The notes beneath the pieces are model-generated. The model was not told where the DNA came from. It ran no database searches and was given only the letters and a program-made list of their open reading frames with translations. DNA of 64,000 bases. It comes from Sulfitobacter noctilucicola. GTDB lineage: Bacteria; Pseudomonadota; Alphaproteobacteria; Rhodobacterales; Rhodobacteraceae. Where the stretch lies: contig NZ_JASD01000008.1 of NCBI RefSeq assembly GCF_000622385.1, positions 1,736,001 to 1,800,000 on the forward strand, written 5' to 3'. The first letter of the stretch is position 1. The number at the start of each line of letters is the position of its first letter. The position numbers and the translations under genes are program-made. Shown here piece by piece: positions 7,882 through 16,604 of the stretch.

Positions 7882-8874
7882 TCAGGCGTCTGAGCAATCC
7901 AGCAGAATGGCCCCCACGCGACCGCCGGCTTCTACAGCTTCGTGTGCAGCAACGGCATCTTCCAGCGGATAGGTTCGTTCTACCGGACAGATCAGGGCAC
8001 CTTCGGCGAGGGCGGCATGAAGCTTGTCGATCATTGCGATGCGTTCAGCATCGGGGAGCAGGTAAATCAGGATGATATCAACTGTGACGGCTTTGAAGAG
8101 GTAGGGCAGAAACGGGAATGTCGGAGCCATTTCTTTGGCTGATCCATAAGCGGCAAGCCGTCCGTTTGGGGCGATCACCTCGCCGTCCAGATCAACATTT
8201 ACGCCGAATTCGACCTCGATCACCGTGGGGATCAAGGCACCATCATTGGCGGCAAGGATCTTTTTGGCCAAATCGTCGGCGCTGTAGTCAAGTACCACAT
8301 CCGCGCCTGCATCGCGCACACGATTAAAGTCGCGCGGGCTGGATGTCGCGATCACACGTGCGCCGCCCCATTTGGCAAGCTGTACGGCCAGCAAACCAAC
8401 CGTGCCAGCGCCGCCGTGGATCAGCACAGTCGTGCCTGCGATATCGCCGCCGCCGAACACCGCCTGTGCGGCAGTCAGCCCAGGAATGCCAAGGATCGCG
8501 CCGGTTTCAAAGCTGACGTCATCAGGCATTGGTACCGCCATCTTGGCGGGCAAGGTGATGTGGCTTGCGGCGGTCCCCATCGGGCGCTGCCACTGGCCGT
8601 TCCATATCCAGACACGCTGGCCGATACGGCTTTGCTCAATACCATCGCCAACGGCATCAATCACACCTGCGCCATCACTCTGTGGGCAGATAGTGGGAAA
8701 CGGAGGATGGGTCATGCCGGGGCGTCCCTTGCGTGACTTCACGTCTGAGGGGTTCACGCCAGACAACTTCAGTTTGACGCGAACCTCGCCCGCCGCTGGC
8801 GGAATATTGTCGAGCGTTTGCAGGCTGAGAACATCGCGCGCTTCGCCGAGTTCTGAATAAGTGATTGCACGCAT
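7882..8874 (-). CDS. Zinc-free MDR oxidoreductase (NADPH:quinone reductase-like)
   Basis: 330 residues. Medium-chain dehydrogenase/reductase: GroES-like N-terminal half (VRVKLKLSGVNPSDVKSRKG) and Rossmann half with VLIHGGAGTVGLLAVQLAKW, the nucleotide-binding AxxGxxG pattern of quinone oxidoreductases. None of the catalytic or structural zinc cysteines of alcohol dehydrogenases is visible, so an NADPH-dependent quinone or enone reductase is most likely. The substrate is unknown. ATG at 8874 gives the family-typical MRAITYSELGEA. It is the first gene of a possible two-gene unit with the downstream channel. Confidence 0.9.
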   Translation of the reverse strand: MRAITYSELGEARDVLSLQTLDNIPPAAGEVRVKLKLSGVNPSDVKSRKGRPGMTHPPFPTICPQSDGAGVIDAVGDGIEQSRIGQRVWIWNGQWQRPMGTAASHITLPAKMAVPMPDDVSFETGAILGIPGLTAAQAVFGGGDIAGTTVLIHGGAGTVGLLAVQLAKWGGARVIATSSPRDFNRVRDAGADVVLDYSADDLAKKILAANDGALIPTVIEVEFGVNVDLDGEVIAPNGRLAAYGSAKEMAPTFPFLPYLFKAVTVDIILIYLLPDAERIAMIDKLHAALAEGALICPVERTYPLEDAVAAHEAVEAGGRVGAILLDCSDA

Positions 8875-8993
8875 GATATGGCACCTCTGATTAGCGTTCG
8901 ATCAGATTACCCTGACGCAAAGACCGCATGCATGCAAACCGGTGCGGCGTCTAACGCTGCGTGCCAATGCCCTTGGGAGAAGGAACGTCAATA

Positions 8994-9503
8994 TTACTCG
9001 CGTATTTCACCCGCAGCAACACCCCAGACCCGTGATTTGGGTGCCCAGCCCTTGTACCCGCCCGAGCGCAGTTCGCACCATTCGGTGTCGCAATCGCCCA
9101 GTTTCGCCACAACACCCAACTCAAGCGCCGCCGCAACAGGTGCGTTCGGGTCGGGGCGGACGTGAAGCGGCAGCATATCCTGTTCGACCAGCACGGTGCG
9201 GGTGCCGGACAGCAGCGAATAATGAACCCAGCCGCCGATGCCATCGCGGTCCTCGACCCTGCGCCAATGACCATGCTCTGCAGTGATCCGCAATGGCATG
9301 TCGCGGCGTTTGTATACCCAGTCGATGCGGTGCGAAAGCGACGGTCCACGCCGCACGTTGCCTTCGGAAGCTTTCATGGAAACGAAACGCGGCAGCGGCA
9401 GGTTGGTTACAGAACCGGTATCGCCTGCAATTGCCGGAACGGCAGGGGCGAATGACATAACCATCAGGACCACAAACGTGATTCTCAAGACCGACTGAAA
9501 CAT
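8994..9503 (-). CDS. Exported SH3-domain protein
   Basis: 169 residues from ATG 9503; a GTG at 9518 is the alternative start. A signal peptide (MFQSVLRITFVVLMVMSFAP to about AIAGD) is followed by two bacterial SH3-like repeats: FVSMKASEGNVRRGPSLSHR with WRRVEDRDGIGGWVHYSLLS, then LPLHVRPDPNAPVAAALELG with WCELRSGGYKGWAPKSRVWG. Such paired SH3 domains occur in periplasmic proteins that bind peptidoglycan or partner proteins. The role is not known. It is divergent from the 2-hydroxyacid dehydrogenase gene, with a 117-base shared upstream region. Confidence 0.85.
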   Translation of the reverse strand: MFQSVLRITFVVLMVMSFAPAVPAIAGDTGSVTNLPLPRFVSMKASEGNVRRGPSLSHRIDWVYKRRDMPLRITAEHGHWRRVEDRDGIGGWVHYSLLSGTRTVLVEQDMLPLHVRPDPNAPVAAALELGVVAKLGDCDTEWCELRSGGYKGWAPKSRVWGVAAGEIRE

Positions 9504-9620
9504 GGGTGCTGCCTGCACTGTGATTGTTTGCTCTTTTGCGGCGCTGGGTTCTTGTGCCTCCGGCTCGCATGGGACACCATGGCGCTAAGAAGTGCGAAGG
9601 CCAAGTCTGGGAGGACACGA

Positions 9621-10607
9621 ATGTCAAAGAAACGGTTGAGTGTTGTCGTCACGCGACGGTTGCCGGACGCGGTTGAGACGCGGCTATCGGAACTCTTTGA
9701 CGTCAAACTGCGTCTTGATGATGTGCCAATGACCCGGACAGAGCTGTCTGCGGCGATGAAGGAAGCCGATGTACTGGTCCCGACGATCACGGACGAGATT
9801 GACGCGGCGATGATCGGGCAGGCGGGTGAGCGGCTCAAGCTGATTGCGAATTACGGCGCAGGTGTGGATCACATTGATGTGGCCACCGCACGGCAGCGCG
9901 GCATCTTGGTCAGCAACACGCCCGGTGTACTGACAGAGGACACCGCGGACATGACAATGGCGCTTCTTCTTAGCGTGACGCGCCGCATGTCCGAAGGCAT
10001 GGCTTTGATGCAAAAGGGCGAATGGTCCGGCTGGGCACCTACCGCGCTTTTGGGTGGACGTGTCAGCGGACGGCGTCTGGGTATCCTCGGTATGGGCCGG
10101 ATCGGACAGGCGGTCGCCAAACGCGCATCGGCTTTTGGTATGCAAGTCCATTATCACAATCGACGCAGGCTGCACGCGGAGATCGAGAACGCGCTGGAGG
10201 CCACCTATTGGGAGAGCCTTGACCAGATGGTGGCACGCATGGACGTCATCAGCATCAACTGTCCGCACACGCCTTCGACCTTCCATCTGATGAACGCACG
10301 CCGGTTGAAGCTGATGAAACCCGATGCGGTGATTGTAAACACCTCGCGGGGGGAAGTCGTTGATGAAAACGCGCTGACGCGGATGTTGCGTGCCGGTGAG
10401 CTTGCCGGTGCAGGGCTGGATGTCTACGAGCATGGCACTGACGTGAACCCGCGCCTGCGCGAGTTGGAGAATGTCGTGCTCCTTCCACATATGGGATCCG
10501 CGACCCTCGAAGGACGTCTTGAGATGGGCGAGAAAGTCCTGATTAACATCAAAACCTTTGATGACGGTCACCGGCCACCAGATCAGGTGGTGCCCTCAAT
10601 GCTGTAA
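9621..10607 (+). CDS. D-2-hydroxyacid dehydrogenase (glyoxylate/hydroxypyruvate reductase type)
   Basis: 328 residues from ATG 9621, which has GGGAGGA nine bases upstream. NAD(P)-dependent reduction of a 2-keto acid such as glyoxylate or hydroxypyruvate. The NAD-binding domain carries LGILGMGRIGQAVAKRASAF (about 153-172). Catalytic Arg243 lies in NTSRGEVVDE and His290 in LLPHMGSAT. The usual Glu-Pro dipeptide is replaced by EHGTDVNPRL; Glu270 is the likely acid, with one extra residue before the His. The C-terminus NIKTFDDGHRPPDQV is characteristic of an alphaproteobacterial branch often annotated D-glycerate dehydrogenase. Substrate unproven. It heads a plus-strand run with ggt and a GlcD-like flavoprotein. 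Confidence 0.93.
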   Translation: MSKKRLSVVVTRRLPDAVETRLSELFDVKLRLDDVPMTRTELSAAMKEADVLVPTITDEIDAAMIGQAGERLKLIANYGAGVDHIDVATARQRGILVSNTPGVLTEDTADMTMALLLSVTRRMSEGMALMQKGEWSGWAPTALLGGRVSGRRLGILGMGRIGQAVAKRASAFGMQVHYHNRRRLHAEIENALEATYWESLDQMVARMDVISINCPHTPSTFHLMNARRLKLMKPDAVIVNTSRGEVVDENALTRMLRAGELAGAGLDVYEHGTDVNPRLRELENVVLLPHMGSATLEGRLEMGEKVLINIKTFDDGHRPPDQVVPSML

Positions 10608-10671
10608 GACCGCCATGTGCATCTGAAATGACTGGTGGACATGCTGATGAAAGAGAAAAGGGAAACGCGTT

Positions 10672-12447
10672 ATGTGGAAAGTTCTGAGTATCTTGATGGT
10701 TTTTTGCGCAGGCCCCGTGCTGGCGCAGCAGGCAGCGGACGCAGTCGAGCCCGAAGCATCTGGCGCAGGCGCATTTGAGGGTCTTCCAGAAAACGTCATG
10801 GCGGCACTTGCGGCCAAAGACGCCGGTCAGCCGGTCAAAGCCAATGACTGGATGATCGCGGCAGCAAACCCGCATGCCGTCAAAGCCGGAGCCGATGTTC
10901 TGGCCGCTGGCGGAACGGCTGCTGATGCATTGGTGGCCGTTCAGGTTGTTTTGGGTCTGGTCGAGCCGCAATCGTCAGGCTTGGGCGGTGGAGCCTTTCT
11001 GATCTGGTATGATGCGGCGTCGGGCAGCCTCACAACGCTCGACGGGCGCGAAACGGCACCTCTGGAAGCAACGCCGCAGCTCTTCCAAGACGAAGCAGGC
11101 GAGCCACTCAAGTTTTTCGACGCCGTGGTCGGCGGGCGCTCTGTCGGGACGCCCGGAACACCGGCTTTGCTGGCCGAAGTACATGCCCGTTGGGGCAATC
11201 AGGACTGGGCGTCCCTTCTTGAACCGGCGCGAGTGATGGCAGAGCAGGGCTTCGCCGTGTCCCCGCGACTGGCGGCGCTTGTTGACGGGGATCGCGAACG
11301 GCTTTCGTCTTCAAAGGTCACCGCGGATTATTTCATGCCTGCCGGCGTTCCGGTCGTCGCGGGTGATATACTGAAAAATCCGGGCTACGCGGTCACGCTT
11401 GAGACATATGCGAACGAGGGTGCCAAAGCATTCTATGGCGGGCGTATCGGCCGCGAGATTGTCGCAACCGTGCGGACGGCAGATAACCCCGGCGTCCTGT
11501 CAGAAACCGACATGGCCATCTATCAGGTCAAGGAACGCGCCCCCGTTTGTGCGCCCTACCGCGCACACGAGGTCTGCGGCATGGGTCCGCCCTCATCCGG
11601 TGCCGTCGCCGTAGGCCAGATCCTTGCGGCACTCGAAGGGTTCGACCTGAGCGCGGGACCGCAAGACCCGACAGTGCGCATGCTGATCGGCGACGCAAGC
11701 CGTCTCGCCTTTGCGGATCGCGGGCGTTACCTGGCGGACAGCGACTATGTGCCGGTACCGGTCAGCGGACTGCTTGACCCCGAATACATGCAGGAACGTG
11801 CTGCTGTTTTGGGGGGGGATACTGCATTGGAAAGTGTTGAAGCGGGCAATCCCGACTGGGATCACGCCCTTCTGTGGGCAGATGATGAAAGCATCGAACT
11901 TCCGTCAACCTCGCACATCTCGATCGTGGACGCGAAAGGCAACGTGGCCAGCATGACTACGACTATTGAAAACGCTTTTGGCAGCCGTCTGATGGTCGGC
12001 GGTTTTCTTTTGAACAATGAACTTACGGACTTCTCGTTCCGCAGCCAAGCGGGTGGCGTGCCGATTGCCAATCGGGTTGAGCCTAGTAAACGCCCGCGTT
12101 CTTCGATGGCACCAACGATCGTATTGAAAGACGGCGCACCTGTGATGGCCGTGGGCAGCCCCGGTGGTAGCCGGATCATTGGATATGTGGCACAAACGAT
12201 CATCGGGGTGATCGACTGGGGTCTGGATGTGCAGCAAGCGGTAAGTGTGCCCCATGCGGTCAACCGGTTCGGCACTTACGATCTGGAAGAAGGCACCGAG
12301 GCCGCCGCGTTGGAAGAGGCGCTTGGCGCGATGGGCTATGAAGTCGGCCTGCGCAGTCTGACGTCCGGCCTGCACGTGATTGCCATCGGTAACGATTTGC
12401 AAGGTGGTGCCGATCCACGTCGCGAAGGTGTCGCCGTCGGTCAATAG
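10672..12447 (+). CDS. ggt: Gamma-glutamyltransferase
   Basis: 591 residues. Periplasmic Ntn hydrolase that cleaves the gamma-glutamyl bond of glutathione and transfers the glutamyl group. Signal peptide at 1-19 (MWKVLSILMVFCAGPVLAQQ). The large-subunit part has VEPQSSGLGGGAFLIWYD and LDGRETAP, which binds the glutamate carboxylate. The autoprocessing site is Thr413 in PSTSHISIVD, the expected nucleophile of the small subunit, followed by NGNVASMTTT-type and NNELTDFS motifs and the PRSSMAPTIV and GSPGGSRII oxyanion region. Length matches the family. The ribosome site AAGGGAAA precedes the start. Confidence 0.95.
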   Translation: MWKVLSILMVFCAGPVLAQQAADAVEPEASGAGAFEGLPENVMAALAAKDAGQPVKANDWMIAAANPHAVKAGADVLAAGGTAADALVAVQVVLGLVEPQSSGLGGGAFLIWYDAASGSLTTLDGRETAPLEATPQLFQDEAGEPLKFFDAVVGGRSVGTPGTPALLAEVHARWGNQDWASLLEPARVMAEQGFAVSPRLAALVDGDRERLSSSKVTADYFMPAGVPVVAGDILKNPGYAVTLETYANEGAKAFYGGRIGREIVATVRTADNPGVLSETDMAIYQVKERAPVCAPYRAHEVCGMGPPSSGAVAVGQILAALEGFDLSAGPQDPTVRMLIGDASRLAFADRGRYLADSDYVPVPVSGLLDPEYMQERAAVLGGDTALESVEAGNPDWDHALLWADDESIELPSTSHISIVDAKGNVASMTTTIENAFGSRLMVGGFLLNNELTDFSFRSQAGGVPIANRVEPSKRPRSSMAPTIVLKDGAPVMAVGSPGGSRIIGYVAQTIIGVIDWGLDVQQAVSVPHAVNRFGTYDLEEGTEAAALEEALGAMGYEVGLRSLTSGLHVIAIGNDLQGGADPRREGVAVGQ

Positions 12448-12486
12448 CGGGCTGCGCTCGGATCATGGATTATTAGGGAGTGAAAA

Positions 12487-13893
12487 ATGGCAGATGGCAG
12501 TGCGCTGATGCGCAACGAGGATGGAATTGCCGCCGCGCTGGGCGTGCTTAAGCAACAATTTGGTGAGCGTTTCCAGACAGGTGAGGCTATTCGCGAGCAA
12601 CACGGCCATACCACCACCTGGATTGCCAACCAAATGCCTGATGGCGTGGTCTTTGCCCAGTCTACCGAAGAAGTAGCCGAAATCGTCAAGGTTTGTGCCA
12701 CACATAAGGTGCCGATCATTGCTTTCGGAACAGGGACATCGCTTGAGGGTCACGTCAACGCGCCCGCAGGCGGGATCAGCATTGATGTAAGCCAGATGGA
12801 CAAGGTGCTTGAGGTCAACTCTGGCGATCTTGATTGTCGTGTCCAACCCGGCGTCACCCGCGAGGCGCTCAACACCCACCTGCGTGATCAGGGCCTGTTT
12901 TTCCCGATTGATCCGGGGGCCAATGCGTCTTTGGGTGGGATGACCGCAACGCGGGCGTCAGGGACCAACGCGGTCCGCTATGGGACGATGAAAGACAACG
13001 TATTGAGCGTCGAGGCTGTGATGGCGGACGGCACTGTGATCCGCACCTCCAGCCGTGCGCGGAAATCATCTGCCGGATATGATCTGACCCGTCTCATGGT
13101 CGGTTCTGAAGGGACACTGGGGATCATCACCGAAATCACTCTGCGCCTTCAGGGAATTCCCGAAGCTATATCTGCGGCGCGGTGTTCCTTCCCCTCTGTT
13201 GAGGCGGCCTCAAAGACCGTGATGGCCGTGATCCAGTACGGTTTGCCTGTTGCGCGGATCGAGCTTTTGGACACCCAAGTGGTGCGTGGCGTGAATGCCT
13301 ATTCCAAGCTTCATCTGCCAGAAGGCCCGCTTTTGCTGTTGGAATTTCACGGATCAGAGGCATCGGTGGAAGAGCAAGCGGAAACGTTCGGGATGCTTGC
13401 CGCAGAGGATGGCGGTTCCGGGTTTGAAAAGACCGCGACTTTGGAAGAGCGCAACAAGCTTTGGCAAGCCCGCCATGATGCCTATTGGGCGATGTTGGCC
13501 ATGCGGCCGGGGTGCAAGGCGGTGACGACGGATGTCTGCGTCCCTATTTCGCGTCTGGCCGAAGCGGTGACAACTGCACAGGCCAAAGCAGAAGAGCTGA
13601 ATCTCTTTGCGCCAATCGTTGGCCATGCAGGAGACGGTAACTTTCACGCGTCGCTGTTGATCGACATGGACGACGAGGCCGAGACTGAACGCGCCAAGGT
13701 GTTTGTCAGTTGGCTGAACGACATGGCGATTTCCATGGACGGCACCTGCACCGGCGAACATGGGATCGGACAGGGCAAGCGCCCCTATCTGGTCAAAGAG
13801 CTGGGGGCAGGTACGGTCAACGTAATGTCGGCAATCAAATCGGCGCTCGATCCTGACAACATCATGAACCCTGGTAAAATCCTGCCTTTGTAA
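12487..13893 (+). CDS. FAD-linked oxidase, GlcD / D-lactate dehydrogenase (cytochrome) type
   Basis: 468 residues. VAO-family flavoprotein oxidising a 2-hydroxy acid (D-lactate or glycolate) and passing electrons to the respiratory chain. The FAD-binding PCMH domain is at about 50-230 (IAFGTGTSLEGHVNAPAGGI, the LGGMTATRASGTNAVRYGTM phosphate loop, MVGSEGTLGIITEITL). The C-terminal FAD-oxidase domain carries FAPIVGHAGDGNFHASLLID and GTCTGEHGIGQGKRPYL, whose histidines are the known catalytic/metal positions. No glcE or glcF follows, so a stand-alone D-lactate dehydrogenase is more likely than glycolate oxidase. Ribosome site AGGGAG at about 12475. A terminator lies 15 bases past the stop. Confidence 0.93.
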   Translation: MADGSALMRNEDGIAAALGVLKQQFGERFQTGEAIREQHGHTTTWIANQMPDGVVFAQSTEEVAEIVKVCATHKVPIIAFGTGTSLEGHVNAPAGGISIDVSQMDKVLEVNSGDLDCRVQPGVTREALNTHLRDQGLFFPIDPGANASLGGMTATRASGTNAVRYGTMKDNVLSVEAVMADGTVIRTSSRARKSSAGYDLTRLMVGSEGTLGIITEITLRLQGIPEAISAARCSFPSVEAASKTVMAVIQYGLPVARIELLDTQVVRGVNAYSKLHLPEGPLLLLEFHGSEASVEEQAETFGMLAAEDGGSGFEKTATLEERNKLWQARHDAYWAMLAMRPGCKAVTTDVCVPISRLAEAVTTAQAKAEELNLFAPIVGHAGDGNFHASLLIDMDDEAETERAKVFVSWLNDMAISMDGTCTGEHGIGQGKRPYLVKELGAGTVNVMSAIKSALDPDNIMNPGKILPL

Positions 13894-13907
13894 TCCGGCT
13901 GTTTTGG

Positions 13908-13928
13908 CAGGCCGCTTTGCGGCCTTTT
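13908..13928 (+). terminator. Rho-independent terminator after the GlcD-like gene
   Basis: GGCCGC-TTT-GCGGCC stem-loop followed by TTTT. It sits 15 bases past the stop codon of the flavoprotein gene and separates it from the next plus-strand gene. Confidence 0.85.
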
Positions 13929-14054
13929 CGGCTGCATCCGACCCGCGGTGCACGGCAAGGTCGGTTTTTTGATATGTTGGGTCGGCGCTTGCCTGCGGAA
14001 ATTGCGCAGTGTCCTTAAAACGGACCCCAACGCTGTCAGAAGGATTCGGGGCAC

Positions 14055-16550
14055 ATGAAAACGAACGTCAAAGCATTGGTTGTAGGCGGCGGGGCTGTCG
14101 GTACGTCGATTGCCTATCATCTTGCCCGCGCGGGCTGGGATGATGTGATGCTCTTGGAGCGTGACGAGCTGACGTCTGGTTCAACCTGGCATGCAGCAGG
14201 ACTGCTGCCGTATTTCAACATGTCTTATGCGACGACCCACATCCACGACTACTCAATCAAGTTTTACAAAACGCTGGAAGAAGAGACCGGTCTGAACGCC
14301 GGTTTTGCAGTGGTCGGCAACCTGCGCATGGCGCAGACGGATGCGCGCATGGACGAATATATGCTCTATGCCTCGACCGCTGAAACCTGCGGCGTGCCCT
14401 ATACCTTTATGTCGCCCGACGAGATCAAGGCAAAGTGGCCACTGATAAACACCCAGGACCTGAAAGGCGCACTTTACCACGAAACGGATGGCTACATAAA
14501 TCCGGCAGATGTCACGATGGCCATGGCCAAGGGCGCACGCCAGCGTGGCGTGATGATCGAGCGTAAGTGGCAAGCTGATGCATTCCACTGGAATGGCTCG
14601 GCATGGGAAGTTACCTGCACCAAAATGGTTGAGAAAGGCGGTAACCTGATCCCATCCGACGAGCAAATCGTTATAACCGCCGAGCATGTCGTCACCGCTT
14701 CGGGCAATCACGCACAGCGCACCGCGCAAATGCTGGGGATCAAGATGCCCGCGATCCCGGTGGAGCATCAGTTCATCGTCATGGATCAGGACCCCGAGCT
14801 GGTGAAATGGCGCAAGGAAGCAGGCAACCCCGAACACCCCGTAATCCGCGACGCGGACGCGCAAAGTTATGTCCGTGAAGAACGCGGTGGCTGGATTTTG
14901 GGGGTCTACGAAAAAGACGCACCCGCACGGTTTGAATATGGTGTGCCCGACAGCTTTCGAGCGGACCTGTTCCAGTTGGATCTGGAGCGGATCGAGGACC
15001 AGTATGCGGCGATGATCCACCGCATCCCATCTTGTGAAGACTCTGGCCTCAAAGACGACTTTAATGGTCCGATTTGTTATACACCTGACGGCAATCCCCT
15101 TGTCGGCCCCGCACCGGGCCTGCGAAACATGTGGCTGGCAGAAGGGTTTTCTTTCGGGATCACAGCAGCGGGCGGAACGGGGTACTATCTGGCCCAGTTG
15201 ATGGTCGAAGGCGAAGCAGAAATCGACATGGCATCGCTCGATCCCAAACGCTATGGCGATTGGATGACAACCGAATTTGCGGCTCGCAAGAACGAGGAAT
15301 GCTATGAGCATGTCTATATTCTGCACCACCCTGATGAGGAGCGCCCCGCATGCCGACCGCTGCGTACGTCACCAGCCTACGATCGCCAGGCGGCGCGTGG
15401 CGCGCAGTTCGGATTTGTAAACGGCTGGGAGCGTCCGAACTATTATGCTCCCGAAGGATTTAACGACCACGACAGCCGTTCCTTCCGGCGCGGTGGCTGG
15501 TGGCAATATGCAGTCGAAGAGGCAAAGGCGATCCGTGAGGGCGTGGGCCTGATCGACGCGACCGCCTTTACCAAGCACGTTGTCAAAGGCCCCGGGGCCA
15601 CGCAATTCCTAGACTGGTTCACCTGTAACAAGCTGCCTTCGGTGGGTCGCATCAACCTGACGTATGCGCTGACAGGTGCGGGCACAACGCGCACCGAATA
15701 TACCATCGTGCGCATTGCACAGGACGAATATTATCTGGTTTCCGCAGGTGCCTGGACCGCCTATGACAGCGATTTTCTGCGCAAGGCAATCGAGGACAAA
15801 GCGCCCGAATTCGGGTATATCGAATGCCACGATGTCACCAACCAATGGGGTGTCTTCGCAATCGCCGGTCCAAAGTCCCGCGATGTATTGAACGCGCTTG
15901 TCAAAGATGGAGATCCTGAAACGGTTCTGTCGAACAAGCGTTTCCCATGGCTCACGATGCGCAATATCGAGCTGGGTATGTGCCCGGTCCGCGCAATCCG
16001 CGTGGCCTATACCGGAGAGCTGGGTTGGGAGCTGCATCATCCTATTGAGATGCAGAACTACCTATTTGACCAGCTTGAGAAAGCTGGCGAAAAACACGGC
16101 ATGAAACTGGTCGGTGCCCGCGCCCAAAACTGGCTACGTCAAGAAAAGTCCTACCGCGCTTTCGGCACAGAACTGGGCCGGGATGCGACACCGCTAGAAG
16201 CTGATCTGCCGCGGTTTGTCGATCTGTCGAAAGAGTTTCACGGTAAAGCCGCAATGGAAGGCCATGGCATCCGTTCCAAATGTGTCACGGTCCTGATCGA
16301 CGGCCCTGACGACGCGGACCCATGGGGGCGCGAAGTCCTCTATATCGGGGGAGAGCGTACCGGCAGGCTGACCTCAGGTGGCTATTCCGTTGCTTTCGGG
16401 AAATCCATCGGCATGGGCTACGTCAAACCTGAGCATGCAGTGGTCGGAACGAAACTGAAGGTGAAAATGTTCGATCAGCTTTGGGATGCCGAGATTGTCG
16501 AAGACAGCCCGTATGATCCCAAGAATGCGAAAATCCGGATCGATGGATAA
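14055..16550 (+). CDS. GcvT-fused FAD dehydrogenase (dimethylglycine/sarcosine dehydrogenase-like)
   Basis: 831 residues. The N-terminal DAO-type FAD domain (VKALVVGGGAVGTSIAYHLA) has GSTWHAAGL, where His46 matches the histidine that binds FAD covalently in dimethylglycine and sarcosine dehydrogenases. A linker domain at about 375-440 (ERPACRPLRTSPAYDRQAAR) leads to a GCV_T folate-binding domain at about 440-730 (LIDATAFTKHVVKGPGATQF, RAIRVAYTGELGWELHHPIE) and a GCV_T C-terminal barrel (GRLTSGGYSVAFGKSIGMGY). It would oxidatively demethylate an N-methylglycine and hand the C1 unit to tetrahydrofolate. Which methylated amine is used cannot be told. It stands alone, with terminators on both sides. 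Confidence 0.92.
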   Translation: MKTNVKALVVGGGAVGTSIAYHLARAGWDDVMLLERDELTSGSTWHAAGLLPYFNMSYATTHIHDYSIKFYKTLEEETGLNAGFAVVGNLRMAQTDARMDEYMLYASTAETCGVPYTFMSPDEIKAKWPLINTQDLKGALYHETDGYINPADVTMAMAKGARQRGVMIERKWQADAFHWNGSAWEVTCTKMVEKGGNLIPSDEQIVITAEHVVTASGNHAQRTAQMLGIKMPAIPVEHQFIVMDQDPELVKWRKEAGNPEHPVIRDADAQSYVREERGGWILGVYEKDAPARFEYGVPDSFRADLFQLDLERIEDQYAAMIHRIPSCEDSGLKDDFNGPICYTPDGNPLVGPAPGLRNMWLAEGFSFGITAAGGTGYYLAQLMVEGEAEIDMASLDPKRYGDWMTTEFAARKNEECYEHVYILHHPDEERPACRPLRTSPAYDRQAARGAQFGFVNGWERPNYYAPEGFNDHDSRSFRRGGWWQYAVEEAKAIREGVGLIDATAFTKHVVKGPGATQFLDWFTCNKLPSVGRINLTYALTGAGTTRTEYTIVRIAQDEYYLVSAGAWTAYDSDFLRKAIEDKAPEFGYIECHDVTNQWGVFAIAGPKSRDVLNALVKDGDPETVLSNKRFPWLTMRNIELGMCPVRAIRVAYTGELGWELHHPIEMQNYLFDQLEKAGEKHGMKLVGARAQNWLRQEKSYRAFGTELGRDATPLEADLPRFVDLSKEFHGKAAMEGHGIRSKCVTVLIDGPDDADPWGREVLYIGGERTGRLTSGGYSVAFGKSIGMGYVKPEHAVVGTKLKVKMFDQLWDAEIVEDSPYDPKNAKIRIDG

Positions 16551-16567
16551 GCGACATTTGAAATGAA

Positions 16568-16594
16568 AAGAGGTGCCCGAAAGAGGCACCTCTT
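16568..16594. terminator. Bidirectional terminator between convergent genes
   Basis: Perfect 10-bp stem AAGAGGTGCC / GGCACCTCTT with loop CGAAAGA, between the GcvT-fused dehydrogenase (plus) and catalase (minus), 17 and 11 bases from their stop codons. It can serve both strands. Confidence 0.85.
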
Positions 16595-16604
16595 CAACGT
16601 TAAT

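Noticed and set aside
9621..10607. Loss of the catalytic Glu in the 2-hydroxyacid dehydrogenase (EHGT instead of ExEP)
   Set aside because: Counting back from the catalytic His with one inserted residue places Glu270 in register, so the acid is probably present; not strong enough as a defect.
14253..15329. 358-codon minus-strand frame inside the GcvT-fused dehydrogenase
   Set aside because: No recognisable motif and entirely within a complete, motif-supported gene on the other strand.
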